The position numbers were made by a program, and so were the translations under genes. DNA of 64,000 bases, taken from assembly GCA_013399875.1 (NCBI GenBank), contig VXAZ01006775.1, forward strand, positions 5,535,288 to 5,599,287. The letters are read 5' to 3'. The DNA is from Gymnorhina tibicen (Eukaryota; Chordata; Aves; Passeriformes; Artamidae). Positions within the stretch are counted from its first letter, which is position 1. Every line of letters starts with the position of its first letter. Positions 36,583 through 49,512 of this stretch are shown piece after piece. Below the pieces are notes generated by a model, which was given only the letters and a program-made list of their open reading frames with translations, was not told the origin of the DNA and did no database searches.

Positions 36583-39270
36583 AGAGCTTTGATGTAGTCT
36601 TAGTTCAGGCTGTAGAGGATGCTGATACAAGTGTACATATACGCCTGAAAAAAGTGAAAAAATACCCAAAATACCCAAGTTTGTGTTATCAAGTAGTACC
36701 CAGAATAAATTATTTTGGTTGAGGAAAAATGCTGTGCACGTAAAGTCAACATAAAAAGTGTTTTCAGGAGTGAGTAAATTAAGATTGTGGCTAGCTTGTT
36801 TCTTTCTGTGATCTTAAAACCAGGTAGCGGCTAAAGTACTTGTGCTTACATGTGCTCCTGGGAAAAGCTTCCATGTAAGTTTCACCCTAAAATACACACA
36901 CAATAAATAGAAATGTCTGAAAATTCAAAATTCCTCGTCCAAACTAAAATATCAATATAGATTAATGTAACATTATATCATTGGAAAAAAGGTGAATTGT
37001 AGTTATGGATACATTAATAGGAATGTCAAGAGGTCAAGGTTAATTATTCTGCATTTATTTAATGAGATATCTTTATAAATAAATTATATCTAAGAATAAA
37101 ATCATAGGACTGTTAGAAAAGGCTAAAATAATTGTTCTGTTTCATTTGGCACTTGAATATTGTGTCAAAATTTGGGGATACACAACTTATCACACATGTA
37201 GGCGAGTAATCAAGAAGGCAGAGGAAACCACCAATGATCAACAAATCAGAAAATAGGGGCTAAAGGCAAACACTGGAGTGAATTACATTTCTTTTCTTTC
37301 CTGAAAAATGGAGTAAGATTTCAATTGTAGGAAGCAACTTATTGTTTTCCATGTTCCAAAGGAGAAAAAGAGGAAAAATCCATTGGCTTTTTTTTAAAAG
37401 AATTTGATGATAAAAGAATATATTAAACTAGCAAATATCCAGTATCATAACACTGAAGAACTTTCTTCATTGGAGATTTTTAAGAGTAGGGATGACATAA
37501 AATTTTCAAGGATATTTTTATATAGTTGTTCCTACTCAGAACTGGATTGGCTGTCCTGCACATTTTCTAGTCCTGTGATGTTAGGTAACTAAATATATTT
37601 TAGCTGGGAATTAATGGGCTCTTAAGCAATCCTTCAGAAGGTGTAAGAAGTTGTGAGGAATACTGAGATTTGGATCGATAATACAGCGGAGTCATGAAAT
37701 CAATGGCAACAGCAGAGTCCACAAGCCTGAAAATCAAACTTCACAAGTCTAAAGCTGCACCCAAAGCAGAAGTACTTACTCAGGAGTAAGTGAATTTCCC
37801 AAGTAGAAGCACAGAGAAATTTGAGATTGGAAAGAGGAACTGAATCTTCATTCCACCTTCTCTTTCTCACCTGTAGCTTTGATTTTTAATTTGTTGACAC
37901 TTCATTCCTATGACAGAGTTGATCCATACCTGAACAGTGTGCCCAGCAAACTCAAGTACCAGCACCTTTCAGAATGGCTCTCAATCTCAGAGTTGCTATT
38001 TAAGTCACTGCCATTTCAGTCTCCAGTCACATATCAGCCATTTCCTGACCCCAAATCTCCCTCTAGACTATATTTATATCATTATTGCTGGTACAATATA
38101 TTAGTTTTACTCAAGACAATCGGTGAAATCTATTTAGATATTTCCATATGCTTAGAAAACTTAGTACAACTCTGTTTTAATTCAGTGTAGGAATCTTAGT
38201 TCCTTCTGATTGTGTCCTGATAATGGTTTTATTCCCTCTGTCTTTCACTAAGGTAATTTCTTTCATAAATGCAGTTTGATGCAAGTGCTTTTAACATATA
38301 CAGTTCAATTATGAGTTGTCTGTGCTGTTCCTGTCAACTAACCACAGACAAAATATTTGATGGGTTTCTAAAATGAGAAAAACTAACTTTCTCAAGGCTT
38401 CCTCATTTTCCTCTTAAGCCTAAATTTGCTAAAATGACAGGACAGAATTCCTGCTTCCAGGCCACTTAACAAAAGTGTCTTCAAGTGTAAACCCATGTTT
38501 TCCAAAGCCTACAGAGAGCACAAGTGTGAAAAGCTGCTCAGAGTGCTAAGAGATGCATGCCCCGTGGGCACCCTTAAAATTAGTTGGTTTAAACACCTGA
38601 AGCATGAAATACATTCTGCACGGGTCATGATCAAACTCAAATGGAAAAATTAAGAGAAAAAGACATTTTCTCTTACTCCGGGGGAAGCACAAGGTTCAAT
38701 AAAAAGAATACAGATTCCTCTGCTTTTATCTGCTCCCTTCTTCTTCTGCATATCTGTTGACTGTTTTTTGCCTACTGAGGTGATAATCCAGCCCATTAGT
38801 ATTGTTCCCTCCATGGCAAGAGTGTTTCGATGTCTGACTGCTGCCCTACATGTGACAAGGGTCAGTTGTAAATGCATATCATGTCTGGGGGCTCCATATG
38901 GATTTCTGTGGATAAAAACAATCTCTGGCAGCAGGACAGACATGAATATATCTCCATCCAATCCCCCCTGCAAGGAGAAGAGCAGCAAGTCTAAACACAA
39001 CTTAGTATGTGATCCCCTGTCCAGTCAGTAAAGAAGTGTTCTAGGAAATGGAAATGTCTGATCAGGGACTTAGTCATCACTGCTGTGAAGTGCAAGCTAT
39101 ACACAAACACACTTCTAGCAAGCAATATGATGTTCACCTGTGTGAATACATCTCTAGTAAACCTTATGGGATCTACTGAATTCATTAAGTGCTCACGTGA
39201 GAGCAGAACTCTTTGAATCACTCCCAAATAAAGAAATGAGAAGCCATGTCTGTGGTTCAGACCACGTGTT

Positions 39271-39292
39271 CAGGCTAACATCTCTTAGCCTG
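39271..39292. repeat. Perfect 8-bp inverted repeat
   Basis: CAGGCTAA and TTAGCCTG are exact reverse complements with a six-base loop (CATCTC). There is no T-run or gene beside it to suggest a terminator or RNA gene; it is probably chance. Confidence 0.7.
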
Positions 39293-40656
39293 AGCTTGCC
39301 AGGTGCAGTATTCTTGCAGAACCCTTGGATTTCAATACAAATAGGTGAAGCTTAGCTTCTTATGATATGAAGCTTGTTATTTAACATACTATATCAGTAC
39401 TGTGGGCATGTCAAAACATTTCTAGAGCAGCTTGAAGAAAAAGTTTGAATCTGGGAATACATAATGGACATAGCTTCTTTTTCATCTGTTAAAATTTATA
39501 AAGACAACATTTTTACAGCAATCTTGTTTTTCACCACCCCTATTATTGACAGAATTAACCTTTATATTTTAAGACCATATAATTCCCTTATTGCAGCTCA
39601 GTTTATGGAAAAATAGTTATAAAGAGCAAGTCTCTGTTCATAGGTTTAAGGTACTGATACCTCTTTTTAAGAATATAACAGGAATAGATCAAAAGTTTTA
39701 CATTAGAGTGTAGAACAGGTTTACTGCATCAGACCATAGTTCATTTATTTATAGAGTACTGTCTATGGCAGAGGCCTAGAAAAAGTGACTGAATATAATA
39801 GCAGGGCAATCACACAGCTACACTTTCTCCAAAGCTGGCAGCTAAATCCTGCCAGCCACTTGAATTCTGTATCTTACAGAATTCTGGAGCAATAACAAGA
39901 AGGGAATTTTTGCTTTTAGCAGCACTTGTGTCCTTTTTTTTCCCACTAATGTTTCAAATTGCTCTTTGAATTGATGGAAATGTTTAAAGTCCACAATGTT
40001 CTGCAGCAACAGACTCCCAACCTTAACTCAAGCTGTGCGGAAAAGCTTTTCGCTTTTTTTCTGCTACATTTTCCATTCTAGTAATTTAATTTTATGTACC
40101 ACATAGGGAACAAAAAAAAAAAAAGTGAATGGTCACTGCTTTTTTACCTTTTTTTGTGTTAATTGTATTTCATATCACATTCACCTCCACTCTTCCTTTT
40201 ATTCAGACCAGAGGTTCTTGCTTTCATTCTGTAGCTTTGATCATCTCAGTCACCTCTGAATATTTTCAATTTCTAATATATATCCCTGGAAAGAAAGGAC
40301 CATGAACAAAGATGATATTTGCGTTACTGAGGTTACACAGTGGCATGATGATTTCTGCCATGTTGTCTATGCTTTGCTAATATTGACGTTTGATTTTGGT
40401 GTGGGGTGCTCTTTACCTTTTAAATGACATTTCATGGAATTATGGACAGTAATTTTAAGATCTGTTTCCAGAGTGGTAATAACTAGTTGATACTCTATAT
40501 TTTGTGTGCAAAGTTAGGATTGTTTTTCCCATACCCCTCTTTGTAAACAGTTTCATCTGCCATGCTATGTCCAAGTCTTTCAAGGTGAGATTCATCTGGT
40601 GACACCTGAGCTCTTTGCCTTTGGCTCCATTTATAATCAATGGATACAAACAGACA

Positions 40657-40689
40657 TTTTTAAGGGATGTTTTAAGGGATTTTAAGGGT
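40657..40689. repeat. Short tandem repeat of TTTTAAGGGAT-like units
   Basis: Three imperfect copies of TTTTAAGGG(AT/TG), 10-12 bases each, in direct succession. This is a young local duplication in AT-rich DNA. Confidence 0.75.
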
Positions 40690-41625
40690 GGGATTTTATC
40701 CCACCACTTCACTGTAATGAGATGTTACTACATTAAAATATCAGTTTCCTTCTAGGGACCGTAAAAATGGAGGAAATACCCCCCTGCACTGCAGATGCCC
40801 GAGTTAGGTCAGATGAATGGCACTCTCAGTATTATGAGGTTTTTCTGTGGTTCTTATTAGTCTGTTTTTTCAGTTTTACTTCTCTAAATGGCTTGGTTTG
40901 ATCAGCGGGCTTTATTAGCTCCTTATTAAGTCATTCCCTAGGTAATTTTTGAAGATGTCAACCAGTATAAGTTATGAGGACAAACCTCTAAGATTCTAGC
41001 GGTTTCTGCTCTCTCTGGGACTTTAGTGGTAATCTCCCCTATATTCTCAAAACTGATAATCTGTCCCTAAACTCTGATTTCCATATTTTCACCTATTTAT
41101 ATTAATTTACAAGGTAAATTTCTTCCTGTCTTATGGAAGGTTAGTTTCTATAGATATCAGTAATTGGAGATTTATGAAAAGTCTTCAGCTACTCAAGAAG
41201 TTAGGCAATAGTAACTGACCCCATTTCTAGCAACAAGCTTCATGGTACCTTCAGAGAGGTGCAAGTGGATTGTAATATATGACTGCCTTTGGTATTCTTG
41301 TTCCTCTTATTCAGTATTTGTTTGTATTTTACAGGTATCCATTAGCTCTGCTCGGAATGATACTTTCAACCAATCTATGCTTCTTTAGTGTCTTAATTGC
41401 ATGCAAGTTCTACAGGCTAGCAGGTGTGTTTATTAAAATAATCTCCCATGACCAAATAAGATAACTAGTTTCCATGCCATTAGCAAGTTATTTTTCAGAG
41501 CTGGTTTGTTTTGCCTTATATATTTTTCCTGCTTGTATTTGTGTCCTTGGTGAACATGAAAACAGCTTTCTTAAGGACTGCCATATTTTGAATAGCCTCC
41601 TTTGTCCTTCTCTCTCATCTTAATG

Positions 41626-41659
41626 CCTTTTCTTTTTCTTTTTCTTTTCTTTTTTTTCT
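41626..41659. repeat. Polypyrimidine tract
   Basis: Thirty-four consecutive C/T bases, mostly CTTTTT and CTTTT units ending in T8CT. It resembles the GAAA tract at 32.1 kb on the opposite strand but is short and irregular. Confidence 0.85.
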
Positions 41660-44600
41660 GTAATGTTTTTTGGTTGCCGTAAACCTTTCTGACTGATATA
41701 CACTTGCTTAAAACACCTACAATGATGTCCTTAATCTCTACACCACCTACAAATGTTTAAGCCTTTTAGCTCTTAGTTCCTTTGTAACAAGCCTATCTAC
41801 TAGCCAACCTTTTTGAAATTCAGAGCTCTTGTGCAGGTTTTAGTTATTCATTCATTTATGAGGATTGTCAACTCTAAACATCTTGCGTGCAATGTAACAC
41901 TCATGTTCTTTAATAATGAAATTTTAAATCAGCTCTTTTCTTCTATCCTGGATCAAGTCAAGTGCTGATTTTTTCCCTTTGCTATGATTAACTACCTGAA
42001 ACAAGAGGAAGGCACTCAAAAAACAAGTTTCACCATCACACTGTGATGTGACATTTACATAGGTACTGAGGATAATTGAAGTCTCTTATTTTTATTGTGT
42101 TTCCTGTCCTCACAACAGGAGGACCACATAACTCCTGTTCACGCTAACATTTCTTAGTCTATTCCTATTTTACCAGAATTCTTTTCATCCTAGTAATAAA
42201 GTATTCTTATAGATCTTAGGATTTTGGTCCCTGTATACAGTATCTCGGTCTCTTGTATGCAAGGTTAGAGACCATAAGGGAAAGAAAAGAAAAGACTGCT
42301 TGTGGGTTTTATTCCGGAGTGGAAAATATTTTAGAAGTTCAGGCAGACTCTGAGTATTGTGCAGGTGGTTATTCCGAGGTCAGCTGATGAAACTCCTTAG
42401 AGAACTAGTGGGGAGATTTGGTATGGTTGTTTTTTGTTTTATTTTATTTGTGTCATTTAATTTATTAATTTTAAGCCTGCTAGTTGTTGCAAATAAATAT
42501 GAGCAATAAAAATGCACTAGAGATCAATTACCAGATATGGAGGTGTCTAATGTCCATCTAAGTGATAGCTGGGGACCGACTGGAAAGTGGCCACAGACAT
42601 TTCTTGCACAGGGAACACATTAGCCACATAACATGGCCCCATGTCTCTGGTGCTCTTTATAAAAAAGTCTTTTTTCCTTCTCCAATCACAAATTCCTCAC
42701 CCCTTTCCAACACTAAAAATAGGCACCTGTGGGAAAATATAATTAATTGTGCTATCATACAGCAGGAGATGTAAATTATTCTTTAAATTATAGACAAAAC
42801 ACCAAATATACTATGGCTCTGGGTTACTTAGCTCTGTTATTTTGGGCAACTCAACAGGGTTCATATTATTATAGAACTGTCAGATACAATCGTCCTACTT
42901 CTGCTAATTGTCCCTCTGTGAATTTGCAGCACCTGAGCAGGGTTTTGCCTAAACCACCACATGCTTTAGGAAAATGATGTATTGCAAAAGGCAAAATATT
43001 GTAGCACCTGAATTTTTCATCCAAAGCTGAGCAGACAACAACTTATTTATAATGGCACTCTGTCATCCTTCAAGCCTCGATGGAAGCCTTAGAAAGTGAG
43101 TAGCTATTTTAGGAGATATGTCTCATGCTTCCAGTCTGTGTAAATCTGAACCTTACTTCTAGCTGCATACAAAACATTTTCATAATGCCCTGCTTTGATC
43201 AAACAAAACCTGTGTATGAGACTAAGCTATTTACTCTGCATTGACATTGAGGGTCAAAGGTGGCTTCCTGGATGAGCAAATTAGTTCAGGTCATAAAGAA
43301 ATCATATGCTTCAAGAAAAGACTATTGCTTTATCAGTTTAGAACAGGTAGGAATACCTGCCTGCCTACAGCTACTGACTGGACCACAGTGTGCACATACA
43401 GTGACTGTCTGGTGTCCTCACCCTCCTGTACTTCAGCAGATGGACAGCTCTCAGGGTGTCCTTTGTGGCTATTGACCAGCGAAAAACATTGCAATGTTTT
43501 TGTTGTTTGTCTATCAGCTGTGTTACTTGTAGAAGTTGAGTTGAATTAATGCAGCATCCCTTCCAAACAGAGACATGATGGCAGCAAAGCAAGAAAGTGC
43601 CATCAGCATTATCCTTGTACTTCTCCCTGTGCTGAAATTAATGCTCAGGATTGTTTCTTTAGAGTAGCCCCTTGCTCCTTTCATCATGGGACACAGCCTC
43701 AATCCTCTAAAAACACTGCATTCTCCGCTGACCACAGATGCATTTTGGATCAAGCCGTGAGCCCAGACTGATTTTCCATGTATCCTTTCATTCTGCAAAG
43801 GCAACAGAGGTTCCCCTCCGTGATCTTAAAATGATGGCAGGCAACCATCTGTTTCATTAGCTACAATTAGCAATCAACGTTTCAAAGTGCACTAAAGACC
43901 AAATATGATAAGGAGGCCTTCCTGGACCACTTTGTAATGCATTCAAATTTTTATGCTTTAATAACTCTAATACCAAGCATACCTTCATTTTCAGGTGGCT
44001 CAGTTGACTACTTTTTCACCAAACTCTCTACAAAGTCAGAGAAATTTTAGGAATACACTTCACATTAAAAGCTTTGCCACCCACCTGTCACTCACACAGA
44101 ACACGTAATTTTGACAAATTAGGGGGAAAAAAGCTAATTACATTTTAATTTGCTAATCCTTGCTTAGTTAAACCAGTGAAATACTCAGATTACCTGAAGA
44201 GACCTAAATTGCTTCCTTTAAAGGATAAATAAATGCCCTTTAGTATTTTCAAATATTATTAAAAGAACATATTGATTGACAGATAAGTCATCTCTGGTGC
44301 AATATCAGTTTTATAGAAGTGAGTGCGTGTGCCTAGACATAATTGTCCAAAGTTTCACAGAAACTTTAGGAATTTGGATAATTTTCTGAAAAAAAGTGAC
44401 ATAACTCAAGTTGGGAGTCTTATGGATTGGAAATCTTATGACAGCTGACTAAGCTATAAGATTTGCTTACATTTTTTCTTGTTTTCCACCAAGCAATGCT
44501 GTAGAAACATGATTATAAATCTGCACCCAGGCCTGCCCTTTAAAAGAGATGCTCTGAAGTGAATAAGAATCATGGGTATGACCTTTCAAAGATAGAATAT

Positions 44601-47600
44601 GACCAATTAGGGAGAGATTTTCTAATGTTCCCAAGAGTAGGAACAACTGTGCAGAGCTGGAGTCTGGAGATAAAAAAATTGTGACTATAATCTTCCATAG
44701 AACCTGGATGCTGTTAGAGGAATGGCTATAAAGTAGGGGATGTCAGAATTAATTAAATATAGGGGCAGAGCAGATAAGATTATTTTTCCTTATTGTTTAA
44801 AAAACAATAACATTTAATTCAGAAGATTAAGCATACTGAAGCAGGATGCAGTTAGTGTGGCTGGTACTTATGGCATCCCGAGCGGGAAAGCAGAATCTTT
44901 ACTGGAGGTTTCTGGTTAGGGACTGAGCAAGCCCTGGCTGGAGTAATTTGATTTGGATCTTGATTTAGATTTGCAAGTATGATGCACAAATTAAGTGCAG
45001 TGGTATTAGTCCACATAAAAATAAAATAAAATAAAATTAAACAAAGCAGAACAATAAATTATTTAGATCTCACTGAGTGTTGATTATTTCCCCCATGGTG
45101 ATGTGTCCACTGTAACTTTATTAGACTGAATCAAGATGTTGTCACTGCATATTGTATGTTACATATCCTTTTCTTTCCAAGAAACATTTCCAGACCTCCT
45201 GACATATATAAAACCAGTATTTAACATCTGGCAAGCTGTTTCTGACTATTGTATTTAAATAATGAGATAAAATTTAAAACAAATAGGGTAAATTTGTGTT
45301 GTTTTGATTATGTGAAATTCACAACCCAAACAATGCAAAAGCCAATTAATAGAATGCGGCCCCCTAGAAATATAGATAAAATTTTAAAGTGTTCCATGGA
45401 CATTGTAACAGTATTTGATACTGAATACTAAAACCCAGAGATAAAGCTAATTTAAGATACAGCTGTCTATAAGAAAGTCTCTAAAAGATTATCTAGACAT
45501 ATAAATATGTTTTATGGGGTGAGCAGGTTAAAAAATGTTAGATAATTTTATTATTCTGGTTTCAAAATCTATTTTCAAAACTCCTGAGTACTGCCTCCTC
45601 TGACTTCTGTGGAAACTCTTGGGTGCCTGGCATTTTATAAAACAGATCACTCTGAAGATTTAAACAGTTAAACCTGTAGGAGTTACATTTTATTGGCAGT
45701 GGTGAAAATATGAGCATGCATCACCTCTAATCGTATTATCAGCCGCATGCTTTGCAGTAACAAATAAGTCCAATTCTCTTCTAAGGAGAGCTAGTCACTG
45801 TGGCAAGCTGTGCATGGAAATTAAGCGCCCATAACGTAATTTTCTGTTCTCTAAGCAGCTTACAGTAGACTACACTGTGGGACTCAATCTTGAGCAAAAA
45901 GCCAGAGAGTAAGAAAGGAAATGTAATACTTCATAAACCAACACAAATAACGATAATTATTACTTAAAAACTTACATCTGATGTGATTTATTTTTTCATT
46001 CTATTGAGTTTTTGCTGCCATTTACATGTTTTCTCAACACCTACATCAGCAGCTTGGCTGCTGTCACTTGTATAAACTAATGCCATGATTGGCACCACAG
46101 TGCAATGCACCACACTGCACATTGGCTTTGCCTGGACAGAAAATATTCTTCCATACCACTGGATCTATTAAAAATTTACTGTTACAGACAGTTTCCAGAG
46201 CATTGCCTCAATTCATACCTGTGGTCTAACACTAAAGGTGTCAAACTCAAGTCAGTGTTGATGGGATTCTCGTATTCAAACAGCTGCTTCAGTGCTACTG
46301 GGGGCATAGAAGTAGGCACAAACTCATACTGCATTCACTAAGGATCTGACTTAACCAAAGATATGCTCTAGTGAAGCTTCTAGGTGTTGCAAAGGATCTG
46401 GCAGGGCAATGGGGCAGAAAGGAGCCCAAGAGAGAAAAGACTGTCATGTTGGAAGATCACGTCTGGATATAGGAATGGACATGGGTGTAATATCAAAAGA
46501 ATATCATCGAGCTTGATTTGGGCAATCCAAAATGAAAGATGTAAATTTGCACGCTGGCTCTGTGGGTAAAAGGTTATAGTATATGGAGATACATACATCA
46601 AATTTTTCAACAAGGAACAAGGTCAAAGAGGGGTAATAAACATGAAAGAAAGGGCAAAATAGGGCAAAAAGTTCACACTTCTTGTTTTACTTTGAAGTAA
46701 AATGGTGTTGATTCATCTCACCAACTTTTAGGCACTTGGTTGGAAAAAGAGATTGTTCTCTTCAAGTGAGAGAGAAAGAAAGAGCCAGATGTCTTCAGAA
46801 GAAGCTTCAGCCCATCTATGATCCTACCTGGGGCTGGATTTGCCTGTCTTTACCTTTTGCTGCATTAAGGACAACACTGTTTATTGTGCCAGCAATTCAG
46901 GTCAAGTGAGATGAATCTGAGTAATTCTGTCCAAATCCTCTACTGAGTCAAGAGAGAGGATGTTTTCTCACCAGTTCCCTGTAAATAAATAGCAGTGATA
47001 GAAACAAAGTTTTTTACTAGAGATTTCTGAAGATGGTCAGAAAAACATCCTACCTGATACCATCACTGAGCGTTGACTGGGCATTTTTAAATTTCCTTGT
47101 TTTGCCACAGCTTGCTTACAGAGTTTTGCTTATAAAATCATGTTGACATTTTGGAAGGAATTTCTATAGTCTCTTACTTCTGTATAGATTCATATGTTTA
47201 CATGCATATCCCCTTACTCATACATTAGCTATATTCGTCTACACAGGGTGTTATTTAAAAACAAAAATAAAATCACTGATCTACCCAGAGCAGTCTTAAT
47301 ATTAGCATTTTAAAATATTAAAAGATTGTATCTCCGGTGCTAAGAAGCAAAATGTAACTTTTTTGAGTACATAGATGACAGATTCTTAGAGGACATAAAG
47401 CTTGCTATGACTCTGTAGATCTAGGCTGGCTTGTGTCAGCTAATGCGTGACCTGGCATTGATGTTCCTTTCACTCCATTAACCATCTCACTATTTGCATT
47501 AGTAACATTGACAGTTGCAACATTGTAAAAAAAAGCTTTCCCACACCTTTACATGACCTTTCATTTTGATTTCAGATGCAATGACCCAGATCCTAAAATG

Positions 47601-47666
47601 AGACAGTTTTTACAGTTTTTATGATTCATTCTTGAAGTGAACACCTTGTTTGGTGTCTTTGTATGC
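41660..47666. other. Non-coding stretch with motif-dense segments
   Basis: No gene or named repeat. Both strands are partly open at 43241-43804 (102 codons plus, 93 minus) without recognisable content. At 44100-44300 homeodomain-type TAATTA and TAATCC cores precede TGATTGACAG (44273-44282), the classic PBX-MEIS composite site, which overlaps an AGATAAG GATA-type site. At 45720-45900 four CpGs persist in AT-rich DNA. These are candidate regulatory elements only; no conservation data are available to me. Confidence 0.5.
45015..45038. repeat. (AAAAT) microsatellite
   Basis: About four ATAAA/AAAAT units in tandem, slightly imperfect. Simple sequence. Confidence 0.75.
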
Positions 47667-47905
47667 AGTGATAGGAAAAGGGGGAGTGGTTTTAAACTGA
47701 CAAAGGGCAGATTTAGATTGGATAATATAGCAATTCTCTACTGTGAGGCTGGTGAGGCACTGGAATATGTTGGCCAGAGAAGCTGTGGATGCCCCATTCC
47801 TGGAAGCGTTCTAGCGGAAGTTGTCCCTACCCACAACAGGTGGGTGGAACTAGATGGGCTTTAAGATGATCCCTTCCAACACAAATCATTCTATGATTCT
47901 ATGAT
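47667..47905 (+). mobile_element. CR1 LINE 3'-end fragment with internal deletion, plus strand
   Basis: Sense CR1 starts near AGTGATAGGAAAAGGGGGAG. It continues through GGGCAGATTTAGATTGGAT, GCACTGGAATATGTTGGCC and AGAGAAGCTGTGGATGCCCC to tail octamers ATTCTATGATTCTATGATC. The frame 47637-47864 keeps SDRKRGSG and GRFRLDN of the ORF2 C-terminus before drifting out of register. Between GGAAGCGTTC and TAGCGGAAGTTGTCC the usual block of about 40 bases (the GGCCAGGTTGGATGG part) is missing. Dead 5'-truncated copy. Confidence 0.94.
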
Positions 47906-49238
47906 CTGCAAACTTTCACCAAGTACTAAGGGTTGACCGCTCCTCACAGACTGTGCAACCCATTTCCTGATGTCTTTTTCTTGCAAATAATCACTATGAA
48001 GACCATGAGATTAGCCTAATATATAATACAACATCAGTCAGTGTAGCTCCATTTTTGGCAATGATCATACATGCAGATCTTCTGAAGAAACATCTTTAAT
48101 TCGTCATAAAGAAGATGCACATTTTCATTGGTGTGGAGTGTTTACAACTGCAGTTTCTTACTGACCATCATATTTTACTGTCCAAATAACTTCGCAAATA
48201 AACCTTCTAGCTTATTGACATGAATAATGAATGTGCCAGCAGCGTTGATTTTAAAATGCGTGTCAACACTTTAACATCTGAACATCTATGTAAATGCAAG
48301 CTTTTAGCAGAATTTGAATTTAACAAATTACAGTTTGTGACTCTAATTTATGAGAACTATGTAAATACCTAAGATTTTTATAGCTGCTCCTGCTTAAATT
48401 AATCACAAATTTCTAATTATGCCTTTTTCAGCTGCAGGATATGCAAATTTAGTTGACTAAAGAAAGGAAGCATTCAAAAACAGATTGATTTTACAAACGT
48501 TGTGCAGTATCATTTTTGAACAGGAGAGTGCAGCTTTTTAACCTACTACAGACCTAACTGGTCCACATCTGTTTTGTTTGTATTAAAATACAAAATAAGA
48601 CAGAAAAAAAAGAATTAACTATATTCTTACTCCGAAAATAATTTGTACCCTCATCACTGGCTGTACACAGGGCATATCTGTACACTACTGCAAAGTAAAC
48701 ACAAGGCAGAAACTTAAAAATATTCTAAAGGATGGGCTAGTTTGTCATACTGCAGCTCCAACACATCAAGTGAGGAGAGAGTCTGACACGAACCTTACTC
48801 ACAATAGAAATATTGGTTACAGTAGGGTTTCTACAGCCAAGTAGACTCAGCCCTGCAGGTAAGCAGATCCAGGGAAGATTTGTTTTGCCAGCAGTAGCAG
48901 TGGGAGTTGGGAATTGAAACCCTGATGTTTTTACAGTAGTTCTTCTTGAGTATTCATTCTCTTTTCTTAGCTGTGATGACAGTGTTGGATTTAATGCCTA
49001 TTTGTATTTTTTTCTTTTAAATTAATCTATATAGTAATTTACTAATTTATTTTTTGTGTTGCTGGTCAGAAATACGTTTTGCATCCCTTATGGAAGAAAG
49101 TTGCTCTTTTCTAGAACTGTAAAAGACCTAAAACTTCAAATTTCCTTCCTTTTTTAAAGGGCTTTTTTGGGGTTTTTTTGGTTAGTTTTGTGATTCTTCC
49201 ATGAATATTTATGCTTACAGTTCTTTCCTGTCACAGTT
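47906..49238. other. AT-rich non-coding stretch with an enhancer-like motif cluster
   Basis: No gene or repeat recognised. At 48390-48450 several developmental-type motifs lie together: TTAATCA, TAATTA (48414-48419), the E-box CAGCTG (48429-48434) and the octamer ATGCAAAT (48441-48448). A strong plus-strand donor-like sequence CTGCAG|GTAAGC sits near 48857, with only very short possible exons before it. Nothing here is proven functional. Confidence 0.5.
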
Positions 49239-49512
49239 CTTTACAGTCAGCCCTTCTCAGACTTCATCTCCAGTACTTCCCTTGCTTTTGGGCCCTTAGG
49301 TTAAGGCAGACATTAATACCTTGGGGAGAGTCTAGCAAAAGGCCCCCAAAGCTGGCCAGAATGTGGGAGGAGAGGCTGAGATCTGGGTTGTTCAGGCTGG
49401 AGAAGAGAAGAAGTGGAACCATCTTGCTGTCTGGGAGTATGTAGAGATTAAGAGACAGACTCTTCTCAGAGGTGAACAAGGAGAGAACTGCAGAGAACCT
49501 GCACATGTTGCA
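49239..49512 (+). mobile_element. CR1 LINE internal fragment (RT C-terminal part), plus strand
   Basis: This is the late reverse transcriptase region of CR1 ORF2 in sense orientation. The frame 49211-49444 reads SLQSALLRLHLQYF, equivalent to the CR1 LYSALVRPHLEY block. It then reads ERLRSGLFRLEKRRSG, equivalent to ERLRELGLFSLEKRRLRG. After this come AGACAGACTCTTCTCAGAGG and loss of similarity near 49512. Both the upstream RT core and the 3' tail are missing, so it is truncated at both ends. It is more diverged than the other copies here, suggesting an older insertion. Confidence 0.82.

Larger units (their letters stand above)
36583..41625. other. Non-coding stretch, no CR1, no gene recognised
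   Basis: The stretch 38650-39031 is open on both strands (116 codons minus, 87 plus) in slightly less AT-rich DNA, but neither translation is recognised. A 103-codon plus frame (37879-38190) and an 85-codon minus frame (40455-40712) are likewise unrecognised. Small structures are an 8-base stem hairpin (39271-39292), an A13 run (40112-40124) and a short tandem repeat (40657-40689). Confidence 0.5.

Noticed and set aside
39271..39292. Hairpin as an RNA gene or terminator
   Set aside because: The stem is only eight pairs, with no flanking T-run, no longer fold-back and no gene nearby.
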